Positions 36,655-48,084 of a DNA stretch of 64,000 bases are shown one piece after another (within the stretch, counting starts at the first letter, position 1; each line of letters opens with the position of its first letter). The stretch covers positions 979,564 to 1,043,563 of the forward strand of contig QANU01003176.1 of assembly GCA_003254905.1 (NCBI GenBank). The letters are read 5' to 3'. A program made the position numbers and the translations under genes. Under the pieces are notes generated by a model. That model did not search any database. It worked only from the letters and a program-made list of their open reading frames with translations, and had not been told where the DNA came from. Source of the DNA: Nissolia schottii (taxonomy: Eukaryota; Streptophyta; Magnoliopsida; Fabales; Fabaceae).

Positions 36655-37965
36655 AAAATCATCATTAGGGTTCAGGTATGTTTAGGGTTTAGGTTAAGGT
36701 TTGTATTTTGATGGTTAGGATTAGGGTTTGTTTTTGATGTTTAAGGTAAAGTTATGGTTTTGAAAATTAGGGTTAGGGTTTGATTATTAGGGTTAGGGGT
36801 TCAAATATTAAGGTTTAGGATTAGGGTTATATGACTAGGGTTAAGGCTAGGATTTGTATTTTTTAGGATTTAGTGTTTAGTGGTTAGGGTTAGGTTTAGG
36901 GTTTGAGTATTAGGATTAGGGTTTGATTACTAGGACTAATGTTGTGGTTAGGGTTAGGATTAGGATTAGGGTTTTGAATATTAGGATTAGGGTTAGTATT
37001 TGTGTTTTTAAGATTTAGGGTTAGGGTTATGGTTAAGGTTTGATTATTAGGGTTAGGGTTAGAGTTATTAAGGTTAAGATTATGGTTAGGGTTAGGGTTT
37101 GATTATTAAGGTTAAGGTTGTGGTTATGGTTATGGTTATGGTTAGGGTTAGGGTTTGATTATTAAGGTTAAGGTTGTGGTTATGGTTATGGTTATTGTTA
37201 GGGTTTTGAATATTAGGGATAGGGTTTTTAATATCAAGGTAAGGGTTTGTATTTTTAGTGTTTAGGGTTAAATTTAGGGGTAGTGGTAGGGTTAGTGTTA
37301 GGGTTTGAATATTAAGATTAGGGTTTTGAATATCAATGTTAAGGTTAGGATTTGTATTTTTAGTGTTTAGGTTTAGGGTTAATATTAGGGTTTTGAATAT
37401 TAAGGTCAAGGTTTTAATATCAATGTTAGGGGTAGGGTTTGTATTTTTAGTATTTAGGGTTAGGTTTAGGTTTAGTGGTAAGGGTAAGGGTTGGGTTAGT
37501 GTTAGGGTTTTGAATATTAAGATTAGGGTTTTGAATATTGAGGTTAGGGCTAGGGTTTGCATTTTTACTATTAGGGTTAGGGTTAGGGTTAGGGTTAGGG
37601 TTTTGAATATTAGGGATAGGGTTTTTAATATCAAGGTTAGGGGTAGGGTTTGTATTTTTAGTGTGTAGGGGTAACGGTAGGGTTAGGGTTAATATTAGGG
37701 TTTTTGAGTATTAGGATTAGGGTTTTGAATATCAAGGTTATGGTTAATATTTGTATTTTTAGTGTTTAGGGTTAATGTTAGGGTTATAGTTAAGGTTAAT
37801 GTTTTGAATATTGGTGTTTGTTTTTTTATGGTTAGAGTTTAGGGTTTTAAATAGTAGGGTTAAGGCTAGGATTTAATTATTATGGTTAGGATTAGGATTA
37901 GGGTTAGGGGTTTGAATATTAGGGTTAGGGTTATATGACTAGGGTTTTAAAGATTAGGGTTTAAA
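36655..37965 (+). repeat. Degenerate telomere-like repeat array (GGGTTA-rich)
   Basis: About 1.3 kb made of GGGTTA, GGGTTTA and variants, interspersed with a recurring GGGTTTTGAATATTAGG and GTATTTTTAGTGTTTAGG. The longest uniform run is at 37575-37602, about four to five units of TTAGGG. The 6-mer TTAGGG outnumbers the usual plant telomere 7-mer TTTAGGG. It lies just inside the right TIR of the MULE. Long open frames here are a by-product of the repeat. Confidence 0.85.
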
Positions 37966-37979
37966 CCCTACAATTATTC

Positions 37980-38300
37980 AAGGACAAATTCGTCACACAA
38001 GTTGACAAAGTTGTATTGAATTCGCCAAGCCAGTTAGCGAATATAATGCACATCTGACGTCCACGTTAGCGAATTTCGGGGTGATTCGCCAAGTGGATTG
38101 GCGTTTTATAAAGGGATTTGCCTACCGCATTGACGAATCTTACGTGGATTCGCCTAGCAGATTGGCAAATCTGATGTGGCCTCACCACGTGGTCACAACT
38201 GTCATGCTAGCCAAAATAAATGTAATCCTATAATATATTTTGAAACATGAGCATTTCAATAATTTGTTTGAATAATAGGAGCATTATAGTAAAAAGTTTC
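37980..38300 (-). repeat. Right TIR of the large MULE
   Basis: Inverted partner of the left TIR. It ends CATTATAGTAAAAAGTTT and abuts the duplicated upstream region of the oxidoreductase genes. Confidence 0.85.
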
Positions 38301-38358
38301 TGTTAGGGGGAATGCAAAATGTACAGGGTAAGGAAAAATATATGGTAGAGGGGAGTGC

Positions 38359-38364
38359 CACGTG
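38359..38364 (+). promoter_or_regulatory. G-box CACGTG upstream of first oxidoreductase
   Basis: Sits in GTGCCACGTGTAG, 226 bp before the ATG. The same motif and flank occur upstream of the second copy (40641-40646). Conservation between the two copies supports, but does not prove, a regulatory role. Confidence 0.45.
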
Positions 38365-38584
38365 TAGTTGCAAAGCTTCAGCTGAAATAGATACGTTGTA
38401 TTTCCACCAACAACAATTACATTCTTATTACATAGCCTAAAAATAAACGAAGTTTAAGCTGCTATTTCTGAGGGAAGTACGACCCGATCTCACAAACACA
38501 ACAAGTGCTACTTTCTCTCTTTCTTCCTTCCTTCCTTCCTTCCTTCCTTCATTGATTCATTCGTCATCATCATTGGCCTCGGAT

Positions 38585-40347
38585 ATGGCGGCGAGGAAGC
38601 CTATGCAGGCCCTTCAGTACGATTCCTTCGGTGGAGGCTCCTCTGCCTTGAAGGTTTATACTCTCTCTCTCTCTCACACTCATTCTCTCATATAACCTGC
38701 CGGCTCAATCACTCGTTTAGTATTGTTTATGCTTGTAAACAGCATGTTCAAGTTCCGGTTCCGACTCCAAAGAGTGGTGAGGTTTTATTGAAATTGGAAG
38801 CAACTAGCATTAATCCCATTGACTGGAAGATTCAGAAGGGTCTTCTGCGCCCTCTTTTTGTACCTCGAAAGTTACCCCACATACCTGGTATGTAATGTTA
38901 TATATATATATNTATATATATCACCATTCCATTTGCTTCTCTCATTCATTCTCTCTGGGATCTTGTTATTTGGCGATTCATCTTTATTCTTGTGTGTGTT
39001 GGAATCAATCAGGTACTGATGTAGCAGGAGAGATAGTGGAGGTTGGAGCGCAAGTCAAAGATTTTAAAGTTGGGGACAAAGTCATTGCTAAACTGGGTCA
39101 CGATGTAATTATCTCTTTCACTTGTTAATGCTTTCCATTTGTTCCAATGATTTGTGGCTAGCTTAGGGATACAATTCTAGCCTAGGCTTAGGTAAATATA
39201 GATTGTTGTAGACAGTCTTTGATAATCTATAAACCGACGAAGAAGGAGGTGATAATTATTTTTTGGAACTCTACCATCTTTGACTAACATCTTTATTGCC
39301 TAGGTTTGTTTAGAATTTTTATTTGGCTCTTGGCTTGGGGATGGACATAGTAATGACATCTTGATGATATGCAGAAAGATCACCAGGCCATAAGGCAGCA
39401 ACATCTCCTAGTTACTTCATTATTGGTTTTTTAACATGCACAAATCGGTAATAGCCCCTTGAATGGAAGTGCATCGTGTGTCTATCTGGAAACTAGCAGA
39501 ATATATGATGATGCCACAGAAACGTGAAATTAGATCGCATGTAAAAGCTGTACACGTTCCAAGTTTAAAAACTTGTCCAACTTATGCCAGTATATTATTG
39601 TTGTTTATAACAATTACTATCCAATATCCATTTATGCGTTGTTTTGTTGAATGGCAGTACGGAGGTGGACTAGCCGAGTTTGCTGTGGCTAGCCAGAGCT
39701 TAACAGCCGCCAGACCATCTGAAGTCTCAGCTGCCGAAGCTGCGGGTTTACCTATTGCTGGTCTCACGGCTCGTGATGCCCTCACTCTAATTGCAGGAGT
39801 CAAGCTTGATGGTTCTGGCCAGCCCAAGAACATTTTAGTAACTAATGGTTCAGGTGGGGTTGGTCACTATGCTGTTCAACTCGCAAAACTAGGGAACACT
39901 CATGTGACTGCCACTTGCGGGGCTCGCAACATTGACTTTGTTGAGGGCTTAGGTGCCGATGAGGTTCTTGACTACAGGACTCCAGAGGGGGCAGCTCTAA
40001 TGAGTCCATCCGGTAAGAAATATGATGCTGTGGTAAATTGTACAACTGGAATACCTTGGTCAACTTTCAGTCGCAATTTGGCCGAAAATGGGAAAGTAAT
40101 CGATTTGACGCCTAGCCCGAGTTCTCTGTGGACTTTTGCCCTGAAGAAACTTACTTTCTCAAAGAAGCAGATGGTGCCATTTTTCGTAACTGTCAAGCGT
40201 GAGGGCCTGGAATATCTAGTACAGTTAGTGAAGGATGGGAAACTCAAGACTGCAGTTGACTCTAGGTTTCCTTTGAGCAAAGCTGAAGATGCTTGGGCTA
40301 AGAGCATTGATGGCCATGCTACTGGGAAAATCATCGTGGAGACATAG
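38585..40347 (+). CDS. ceQORH-type NADPH:quinone oxidoreductase, copy 1, 331 aa
   Basis: Exons 38585-38653, 38743-38887, 39013-39104 and 39658-40347; GT-AG throughout; 331 aa. It is a zinc-less medium-chain dehydrogenase/reductase. The N-terminal GroES-like fold has EATSINPIDWKIQKG and TDVAGEIVEVGAQV, and the Rossmann nucleotide site is TNGSGGVGHYAVQLAK near residue 164. The match is to Arabidopsis ceQORH (At4g13010, 329 aa). That protein is held at the chloroplast inner envelope without a cleaved transit peptide and reduces long-chain gamma-ketols with NADPH. The ATG is chosen because MAARKPMQALQYDSFGG fits the family start. It is in tandem with a second copy of identical exon sizes. The large MULE ends 285 bp upstream. 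One undetermined base (38912) is in intron 2. Confidence 0.92.
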
Positions 40348-40640
40348 ATAGGCACAGTTTGCTTGGAATAGCAGTATTAATTACTATCCATTTGTATTCT
40401 GCACAAGGTTTTGTGTAAGCTCGTATAAGAATTAGCGGGCATGGCATATGCTGTTAAGGATTTTAAAGTTTATGTTGTTGTCTTTTGAGTCTCTCAACAT
40501 TATGCTTTACCGGGGAACATAACTGTCGGATCGTACCTGGTTTAGCATTAAAGGGTTCGGAAATGCAAAATAAACAAAGTTTTGGGGGACAAGTTAAAAA
40601 TGGGTGTGTGTAACATTAAAGATATGGTGGAGGTGCATGC

Positions 40641-40646
40641 CACGTG
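40641..40646 (+). promoter_or_regulatory. G-box CACGTG upstream of second oxidoreductase
   Basis: In ATGCCACGTGTAGG, 235 bp before the ATG of copy 2, within a block clearly homologous to the upstream region of copy 1. Confidence 0.45.
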
Positions 40647-40875
40647 TAGGTTCAGCTGAAATAGAAATGTTGTATTTCTATCGACAATAACATAGCTCAG
40701 ACCAAAACTAGAGAGGCGTTTGTAAAAATATAAAATTGAAAATATTATTTCCTAAGCAAAAGTCCAAACTGATATTTCAAAGTGATGTACGACCCGACAT
40801 AACGCGTGGTTGCTTCATTCCAGCCATCCAGGGAGTTTGAGAGTTTAGGTTGCTGCGGTACGATCGGCTTCGAGT

Positions 40876-43164
40876 ATGGCGGCGAGGAAAGTTATGCAGG
40901 CCGTCCAGTACGATTCCTACGGCGGAGGCTCTTCCGGCTTGAAGGTATATACTCTCTGCTCTGCTCGCAGCTTCAATATCAAAATTCTTTGTTTAACCAT
41001 GAGCAATGAGCCATAAGGACACGCAGCACTCGCTGCTCTTTCTGCCCACACCCCTCAGATCTATATTTACTCTTTTGTTCGGCTGCTGAATGATTCATTT
41101 TAATATATACTCCATTTCGTTTCGTTCTTCTATTTCAACTCAATTTGATGTTGTTGCATTTGATTTGGGATACATACTCACTAATTGTTGTTTAAATTAT
41201 GCTTGTAAGCAGCATGTTGAAGTTCCGGTTCCGACTCCAAAGACTGGTGAGGTTTTATTGAAATTGGAAGCAACTAGCATTAATCCAATTGATTGGAAGA
41301 TTCAGAAGGGTGATCTGCGTCTTCTATTTTTACCTCGAAAGTTCCCCCACATACCTGGTACTATTCTTCACCCATTGGTTGACTCTGGGATCTGTGTCGT
41401 CTAGATCTAATTGTACTTAGAGAAATTCTTAGGTGCTCTGAGATCAAAACATTTCTCTTGCTCTGTTCCATTCATTGATTGACACATCGAACTTTCAAGA
41501 AAATTGTAGGTGATAAAAGAAACACAAACGACCCACAGTGCAGATGTGACGATCAATGAATGGAATAGAGCAAGAAAAATGTTTTGCTCTCGGAGCACCT
41601 AAGAATTTCTCTTGTATTTGACACTTCGTATTTATTCTTGTGCTCGAATCAGGTACTGACGTAGCAGGAGAGGTGGTAGAGCTTGGACCACAAGTCAAAG
41701 ATTTTAAAGTCGGCGACAAAGTCATTGCTAAACTGGGTCATGATGTAATTATCTCTCTCTCTCTATTTCACTTGTTAATGCTTTCCATTTGTTCCAATGA
41801 TTTGTGGCTAGCTTAGGGATACAAATTGCAAGCTTAAGTAAGCATAGATTGTTGTAGAATGTAGACAATCTTTAATTTTCTTGCAAATTGCAGCAGAAGC
41901 TCAGTTTTCTTTCAAGTGGTTGAACTGGACCCCTCTTTATTCTTTGATAAACTAAAAGACCGAGGAAGACACAAGTAACTATTATTTTTTGAACTCACCG
42001 TCTTTGAGTAACGTCTTTATTGCCTAGATTTGTTTAGAATGGTTATTTGGCTCTAGGCTTGGGGATAGACATAGTAAATTGTTGGAAGAGGGGTTGATCA
42101 TTTGATGTATGCGGCCTTACCCTCTTGAATGGAGAAGCTGTTTCTGTGATAAGATTTGTAGATCACCGGGTCACTCACAAGGCAGCAACATTTCCTAGTT
42201 ACATAATTGTACTTCATTATAAATTTTTTATATGCACTAATAGGTAAAATCGCCCCTTGAATGGAAGTGCATCGCGTGTCTATTTGGAACCTAGTAGAAT
42301 ATATGATGATGTCATGGGATTGTGAAATTGAATTGCATTTAATATCTGTACTGTACACGTTCCAAGTTTAGAACTTTGTCCATCATATGCATATGCTAGT
42401 ATATTATTATTTATAATAACAATAACAATTACTATCCAATATCCATTTTATGTGTTGTTTATGTTGAATGGCAGTATGGAGGTGGACTAGCCGAGTTTGC
42501 TGTGGCTAGCCAGAGCTTAACAGCAGTCAGACCATCTGAAGTCTCGGCTGCTGAAGCTGCGGGTTTACCAATTGCTGGTCTCACTGCTCGTGATGCCCTC
42601 ACTCAAATTGCAGGAGTGAAACTTGACGGTTCTGGCCTGCCCAAGAACATTTTAGTAACTAATGGTTCAGGTGGAGTTGGTCACTATGCTGTTCAACTAG
42701 CAAAACTAGGGAACACTCATGTGACTGCCACTTGCGGGGCTCGCAACATTGACTTTGTTAAGGGCTTAGGTGCTGATGAGGTTCTTGACTACAGGACTCC
42801 AGAGGGGGCAGCTCTAACGAGTCCATCTGGTAAGAAATATGATGCAGTGATAAATTGTACAACTGGAATTCCTTGGTCAACTTTCGATCATAATTTGTCC
42901 GAAAATGGGAAAGTAATCGATTTGACGCCTGGCCCAAGTTCGTTATGGACTTTTGCCCTGAAGAAACTTACTTTCTCAAAGAAGCAGATGGTGCCGTTTG
43001 TCGTAAATGTCAAGCGTGAGGGCCTGGAATATCTAGTACAGTTAGTGAAGGATGGGAAACTCAAGACTGTTATTGACTCTAGGTTTCCTTTGAGCAAAGC
43101 AGAAGATGCTTGGGCTAAGAGCATTGATGGCCATGCTACTGGGAAAATCATCGTGGAGACATAG
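40876..43164 (+). CDS. ceQORH-type NADPH:quinone oxidoreductase, copy 2, 331 aa
   Basis: Exons 40876-40944, 41213-41357, 41653-41744 and 42475-43164, the same sizes (69, 145, 92, 690 nt) as copy 1. By hand count 27 of 331 residues differ from copy 1, about 92% identity, and the frame is intact. The nucleotide-binding NGSGGVGHYAVQ is unchanged. Changes cluster in exons 1-2 (for example KGDLRLLFLPRKF against KGLLRPLFVPRKL) and around STFDHNLSENG. Introns, 3'UTR and upstream region are also alignable, so this is a fairly recent tandem duplication. A 194-bp MITE is in intron 2 of this copy only. Same predicted role and location as copy 1. Confidence 0.92.
41419..41612. mobile_element. MITE with ~62-bp TIRs in intron 2 of oxidoreductase copy 2
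   Basis: The left arm starts AGAGAAATTCTTAGGTGCTC and the right arm is its near reverse complement, ending GAGCACCTAAGAATTTCTCT. The arms are about 62 bp with few mismatches, and the element is 194 bp. The flanks TGTACTT (41412-41418) and TGTATTT (41613-41619) match at six of seven, consistent with a 7-8 bp target duplication (hAT-like or Mutator-like). It is absent from the same intron of copy 1, so it inserted after the duplication. Confidence 0.8.
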
Positions 43165-43716
43165 ATAGGCACAGTTTGCTTCGAACAGCAGTATTAATTA
43201 CTACGCATTTGTATTCTGTACAATGTTGATTTAAGATTGCATCCATGGAAACAAGAATAACCAGGCACATCATATGCTGTTAAGGATTTTAAAGTTCATA
43301 TTGTTTGTCTTTTAATTCTGACATTGTGCGGTTTTTTTTCCTCTTGGGGTGCTTGTGTTTGTATGTAAAACAGTTAATCTCTGCTGCACTTTTGAGTTTT
43401 TAGCATTTATCCTCTGATGTTTAGTTGGTTTTCATGCTAATTTTTGTTGCCTTGCCTGATTTTCTTTCTCGTATAAGAGCAATGATGTAGGACTACTCAC
43501 TTGAAAGCAGATTAACAGATTGAGGAAAAATTTATTTACTTGAAATTATAAAACGATAAAAGTTCAAGGGGTTTTTGTTCTCTTACCCGAGAAACACGAG
43601 AGACGTATGTGATGTTGACGAGAAATAGTGAAATCAACTATAATACACTTGGTTTGCCTTTCAATGTTCTGTTTAGATGTCTCCTCAACAATTACATATG
43701 AAGTTACTTAGGCCAA
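43165..43716. other. Convergent intergenic region, 3'UTRs only
   Basis: Between the stop codons of oxidoreductase copy 2 (plus) and the acetyltransferase (minus). No other feature seen. Confidence 0.6.
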
Positions 43717-45226
43717 CTAGTTCCTTTTGATCATAAGAACACGGCATTTCCTTCCAATCCAATTACTTGTCCATGGTGGATCTCTAGACACAACTTGGTA
43801 TCCTGCATTCGAGTACAATTTGCGGGCACCCACATCTTCTTCATAGGCTCTAAGCGCAAGATACTTATAACCCCACAAAATGGAAAGCATGTCACACGCT
43901 TTCAACAATGCAGTCGCCATTTTCCTCCTCCTGTACGTTCCACCAATTATTAGTTTCATAAATGTTATACACTTCACTCACAGCGACACAATGAAGTCCA
44001 ATGTTCTGTATAGTTATCAGATTTTACTTATTCACCTGAAAGTTTTGGAAACGGCTATTCCTGATATGTAAAGGTACTCTTGTTCTTCGGCAGGGAGATG
44101 TTGAAGCACATTCTTGTCTCTTAGGACAGTGACATCTATGATTCCTACAAGTTGCCTTGGTGAATCTGGATCATCTGTGGAAGGCTCTGCCACCAAACAA
44201 GCATACCTAAAACAACACAGCACTGCATTCCTTAGTGACTAATCTCACACATAATAATAATAATAATAATAATGCGGATTTGTGATGGTCAATTGCTGAG
44301 TTTTGTTTGGATTTGGATACTCTTCAGCATTAACAAGCAAGGTACATGACCAACTGATGAAATATTGTTGATGTTGCGGTATATATTTTTTTGGGTACGA
44401 GTTTAGGGGTTTAAAAATTTTCATAATAATATGCATAAGGTTGCCGAGAAAGAACAAATTTACCTATTGGGAGGTGAGTTATTAAGCTTGTAAAGGAGCC
44501 CCGAAAGCACTTCCGCCTATTTGGGTCAAAAGACAAGATGAAACAGTAAACAACAGGCAAAAGGGCACACAGATTAACTATAGTGGGTGCTTGGGAAAGC
44601 ATAACACACTCATAAAATTTAGTTGGATTGAGAGCTTCTATCATATACATCGTACTTGTAAGATTTCACATTCATTCGGAATGAATTATAGATAATTATC
44701 TCGTATATCTTGAAAAAGTAGTGTTAATCTTTTTAAAATTTAACACGCAAGAGGAATAGTTAAGTTATAACTTGATGGTTGATCGACCAAGATCCCTTGT
44801 ATGAAAAGTAAAGTCAAGTAATTCTGTCTTCTAACGCCGGAAAACCTTAAAGAAGTGGAAGAACAAGTCGTTGAAAAGAGCGACAGGGACATGGAATGCT
44901 TCGGCCAGAATTTCAGTTGCCTTCCTAATCTCATCAGCGTTCTCGACAAGCCTCCTCACCCTCCAACCATATTCACACACCAAATACTCTGTTTGCTCCT
45001 TAAGCTTCCCACTGCCATTCTCAATATGCAACCTCGCATTCTGATCAGCAGCAGAGCTAGACGACAGTTGCGAACTGCTCGTGCTGCTGCATTGAAACAC
45101 AAAACCACTCCTTCTGTAACATGCAGCATTTCTGGACAGTGCTGCTCTACCAGCACCATACCATGCATTATCTGAGCAGAAAAGTTTGTGTGAAGTGTTG
45201 GGGTTGATTGCCAGTAAATGAGCCAT
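43717..45226 (-). CDS. GNAT-family N-acetyltransferase, probably plastid, 272 aa
   Basis: Exons: 44846-45226, 44464-44516, 44036-44206, 43717-43930; GT-AG; 272 aa. The start is the ATG at 45226 (MAHLLAINPNTSHKLF). The first ~85 residues are Ser/Ala/Arg-rich and fit a chloroplast transit peptide. The GNAT fold follows: a helical region (NADEIRKATEILAEAFH), strands with LVGIIDVTVL and EYLYISGIAVSKTFRRRKMA, then LLKACDMLSILWGYKYLALR and a C-terminal ARKLYSNAGYQVV. The acetyl-CoA loop R/Q-x-x-G-x-A reads RRRKMA here, with Lys where Gly is usual. Plant plastid GNATs acetylate protein N-termini and lysines; which subgroup this belongs to I cannot settle (At4g28030-like is my guess). Confidence 0.82.
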
Positions 45227-45241
45227 AGGCGTAGCCCCCAA

Positions 45242-46300
45242 ACAAGACGGATAATGGGGCAGGGTTACTACTTACTTCGCTACATAGTCTAGTCTATGCT
45301 AGCTAGCGTAGCTAGCTCGCTAGCTCCCTCATCGTGTGTGTTTTACTTCACTTCGCAATTTGTTTTTGATTGATTGATATCGCAAAATCGGTTACAGGAT
45401 TCGGAATGGGACCAGTCGGTATTTGTGTGGCCTTTTCTCACACGGGTGATTGTGGTTGTGGTTGTTGTTCAATATAGGGAGAAATCAAGAGGCCACGTGC
45501 ACTCATGTCAGCCAAGGAAAGGAAACCCTCATTCTCATTTCCATGATGTTTCATGCTTCAACTAGATAGAATCTAGACGTCACTAATTCTCTCCTCCCCA
45601 ATGCCACACTGCTAGTAATCGAATTTCTCATGATAAAACAAGTACTTCCAATTCATTTTTACGCTCCATTTTTTCAGTATCAATTGCTTACAATGATTTT
45701 ACACAACCTAAATTAGTAAATAAGAAAAAAATATTGTTCCACCGAATAGCTACGAATGTATTAATATTAGTAGCTTCACGGCATCCAAGCACCATTACGC
45801 TCTATTAAAAAATAGAGGGTGAACAGTCTTATTTTGATATTTTCACAAGAAACCCGATTTCTGGCAAACCAAAAGCTCGGCTCCTGAACTGCGCCATTGA
45901 ATGAAGATTTCGTGTTCACAAGGAAAACGCGGCACTTGCAACAACTTCACCTTTCTAGCTAGCGTATTCATTATTCAGTTATACTCAATCCTGAGACAAA
46001 CTAAACCGTTCAATTCAATTGTACAAAACAAACTTGAAGCCGCACAAAAATACATGCGTATATCCAGGGAAAAATAAGAATACTTGCATCACCAGATTGA
46101 AAACTAAGCTGACATAACACAAAATCTGCAAAAAGCAACCGTTATTTCTTTTCTTTTCTTCAATCGAAGGATAATAGCTTGTGAATGAACTCTGCATACA
46201 TTATGAAAACACGGTGGTACTACATTTTACTGGTAAAAACCACCAATAATCATGATAATATTTTGTCTCAACATCTAGGAAGCAAGATCCGTTTTAGTAA
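45242..46300. other. Intergenic region between acetyltransferase and MIC10
   Basis: Holds the acetyltransferase promoter/5'UTR side and the MIC10 3' side. Around 45296-45326 there is a cluster of overlapping GCTAGC/CTAGCT words. No gene was recognised. Confidence 0.5.
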
Positions 46301-46305
46301 AGCAT

Positions 46306-46704
46306 CTACTCAGCATCCTGCACATTCTGGAAACAAGGCAAATAAATAAGCAAGTTATGTTCCCAATCCGATAAATAGAGTTAACACACGCATATGGTGC
46401 AAGTTAAGTAATAAGCAAAACTAACAGTATGCCCTGTCACTGCCACTCAGATTAAATGTAAGAACACCTAAAATCATTTGAATTTGAACCCCACACGAGT
46501 CGTGACTATATGCCAATGCAAATTAAGTTCCTACAAATGTCCATAATTATAATCATTCCTTTCCTCGTTACACTCTCCTCTCACGCTATCCAGTGTCAAA
46601 GTCAATCAGCATCATTATGCAGTAAAAAACAACCAACAAGCTACCTATGCATGTAGAAGTAGAAACCCACTAACAAAATCCTCTTATTTTTAAGAATAAA
46701 CTTT

Positions 46705-46743
<39 letters not shown>

Positions 46744-48084
46744 ACAGTTTTGCAGTATGAATATAGAAGAAGTAAAGAAATTTTATAACATTCAACTTCC
46801 AAAGGCTTACTGTGCCAATTTCAAGCGCTTCCACTTCAACACATGAGGAAAGATATGAAAACATGACATACAAGCAGTGTGATGTGAAAATTCTATTTTT
46901 CAATACAGAAAATAAGGCGTTCCCATAGTTTTCAATATGGCACTGTCTACAAACTTTCCTTCACCAGTGTCAATTTCCATTATAAATGCAGTACTAAAAA
47001 TTTCTCACAAATTCAGATCTGTATTGCTGGAATTATGCATTCATTACACCATTTTCAATGAGTATCTTCCACAGAGACAAAATCAAATATCGAGCAAGTA
47101 AGTTCTAATTCCTACGTGTATGCAAAAGGAACAGGCATTTGCAGTAAAAAGAAAAAACAAACAGAAATACAGAAGCAACCATATGCCAATACTAGTGTTA
47201 AGAGCGACCATCTAGTAGCTTTTGTGGTGCTAAGATATTATAAACGAATAAGAAAATAAGAGAGAAACCATACCTGAATAGGAGTGTCAGAAACGTTAGG
47301 AGGTGCCAACTTGGTTGCAGATCCAGCAAAAAGAGAAGAACATTCTGTGTAAGCTGATCCAATTCCCACTCCAGCAGCAAAAGCAACGGATGCCCAGCGA
47401 GTTGTAGGACTCCCTGGGTACAACAATCAGAATAACAACCCAACATTTCAGCTTTGGAAAGGTCAAATGAATAAGAATTGAAATCTTCAGATTGAATGCA
47501 AATTATGCAATGCAAGAATAGCTCATTTCTATTTGGGAGAAAAGCTTGCAGGACCAAGGAATTGGTTGTATTTTAACACAGGAATTAAAAAAGAAGAAAA
47601 GATAAAAACCAATCAATAGCTATAACCAATAAATAAATAACAGAACCCAACAAGCACATATAGATAAGATGATAGCAGCAGCAATAAGTAATGGCACTGA
47701 CCAATTGATATTGGGATTAAAAATCAAACAAAACAATCGAAAGCTGAATGGTTGCTTGCTTGACTGGAAGTTAGCAGTTAGGGTATCTTACATGGATGGT
47801 GGATAATAAAATAGGGGTATGTACGGTGAGACAATAAAGAAACCCTAACATAGATGCACATAGACGATGGATATCGGAAGAACTTTAGTGTTGGTTAAGT
47901 AGAAATAAACATGAGGAAATGAATGAGAAATAATTGCAGATCTTAAAAGGGAGGTGAGAGAGGGGAACGGACTGAAGAGGAGGAGACCGCCAAAAGCACC
48001 GGCCAAGGAGGAGTAAACGAGGCGGCGAAGGGAGAGATCAAGGCAAGCCTCCCATTTCGCATCCAAATCGTCTCCCTTTCCCAT
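46306..48084 (-). CDS. MIC10: MICOS complex subunit MIC10, 90 aa
   Basis: Exons: 47973-48084, 47274-47413, 46306-46326; GT-AG; 90 aa. The last exon codes only six residues and the stop. Sequence: MGKGDDLDAKWEACLDLSLR, then a first membrane segment with glycine motif SLAGAFGGLLLF, then RSPTTRWASV and a second segment AFAAGVGIGSAYTEC, then SLFAGSATKLAPPNVSDTP and VQDAE. Two short spans with glycine motifs are the MIC10 (DUF543) signature. MIC10 oligomerises in the inner mitochondrial membrane and bends it at cristae junctions. The plant protein is usually about 90-100 aa, so this is full length. The initiator ATG abuts a (CT)n leader tract. Confidence 0.9.
46707..46741. repeat. (GA)n microsatellite in a MIC10 intron
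   Basis: An uninterrupted run of about 17 GA units in the intron 46327-47273. Confidence 0.95.

Larger units (their letters stand above)
26611..38300 (+). mobile_element. Large degenerate Mutator-like element (MULE), about 11.7 kb, with nested insertion
   Basis: Terminal inverted repeats of about 321 bp (26611-26931 and 37980-38300) begin AAG(A)TTTTTTACTATAATG on the left and its near match on the right. Between them, in order: a broken mudrA-like transposase, an inverted duplication of its 3' end, a nested LTR-like block, a plant-mobile-domain gene remnant, and telomere-like repeats. A clean 9-bp target duplication could not be defined. The transposase breaks show it is not autonomous now. 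The right end lies 285 bp upstream of the first oxidoreductase ATG. Confidence 0.85.

Noticed and set aside
37092-37668. Long open frames on both strands in the telomere-like region
   Set aside because: They translate the GGGTTA-type repeat into low-complexity Leu/Thr/Asn or Val/Arg runs; a by-product of the repeat.
45227-45241. Upstream TTG start for the acetyltransferase
   Set aside because: Plant nuclear genes rarely start at TTG; the ATG at 45226 in the same frame gives a sensible transit peptide.
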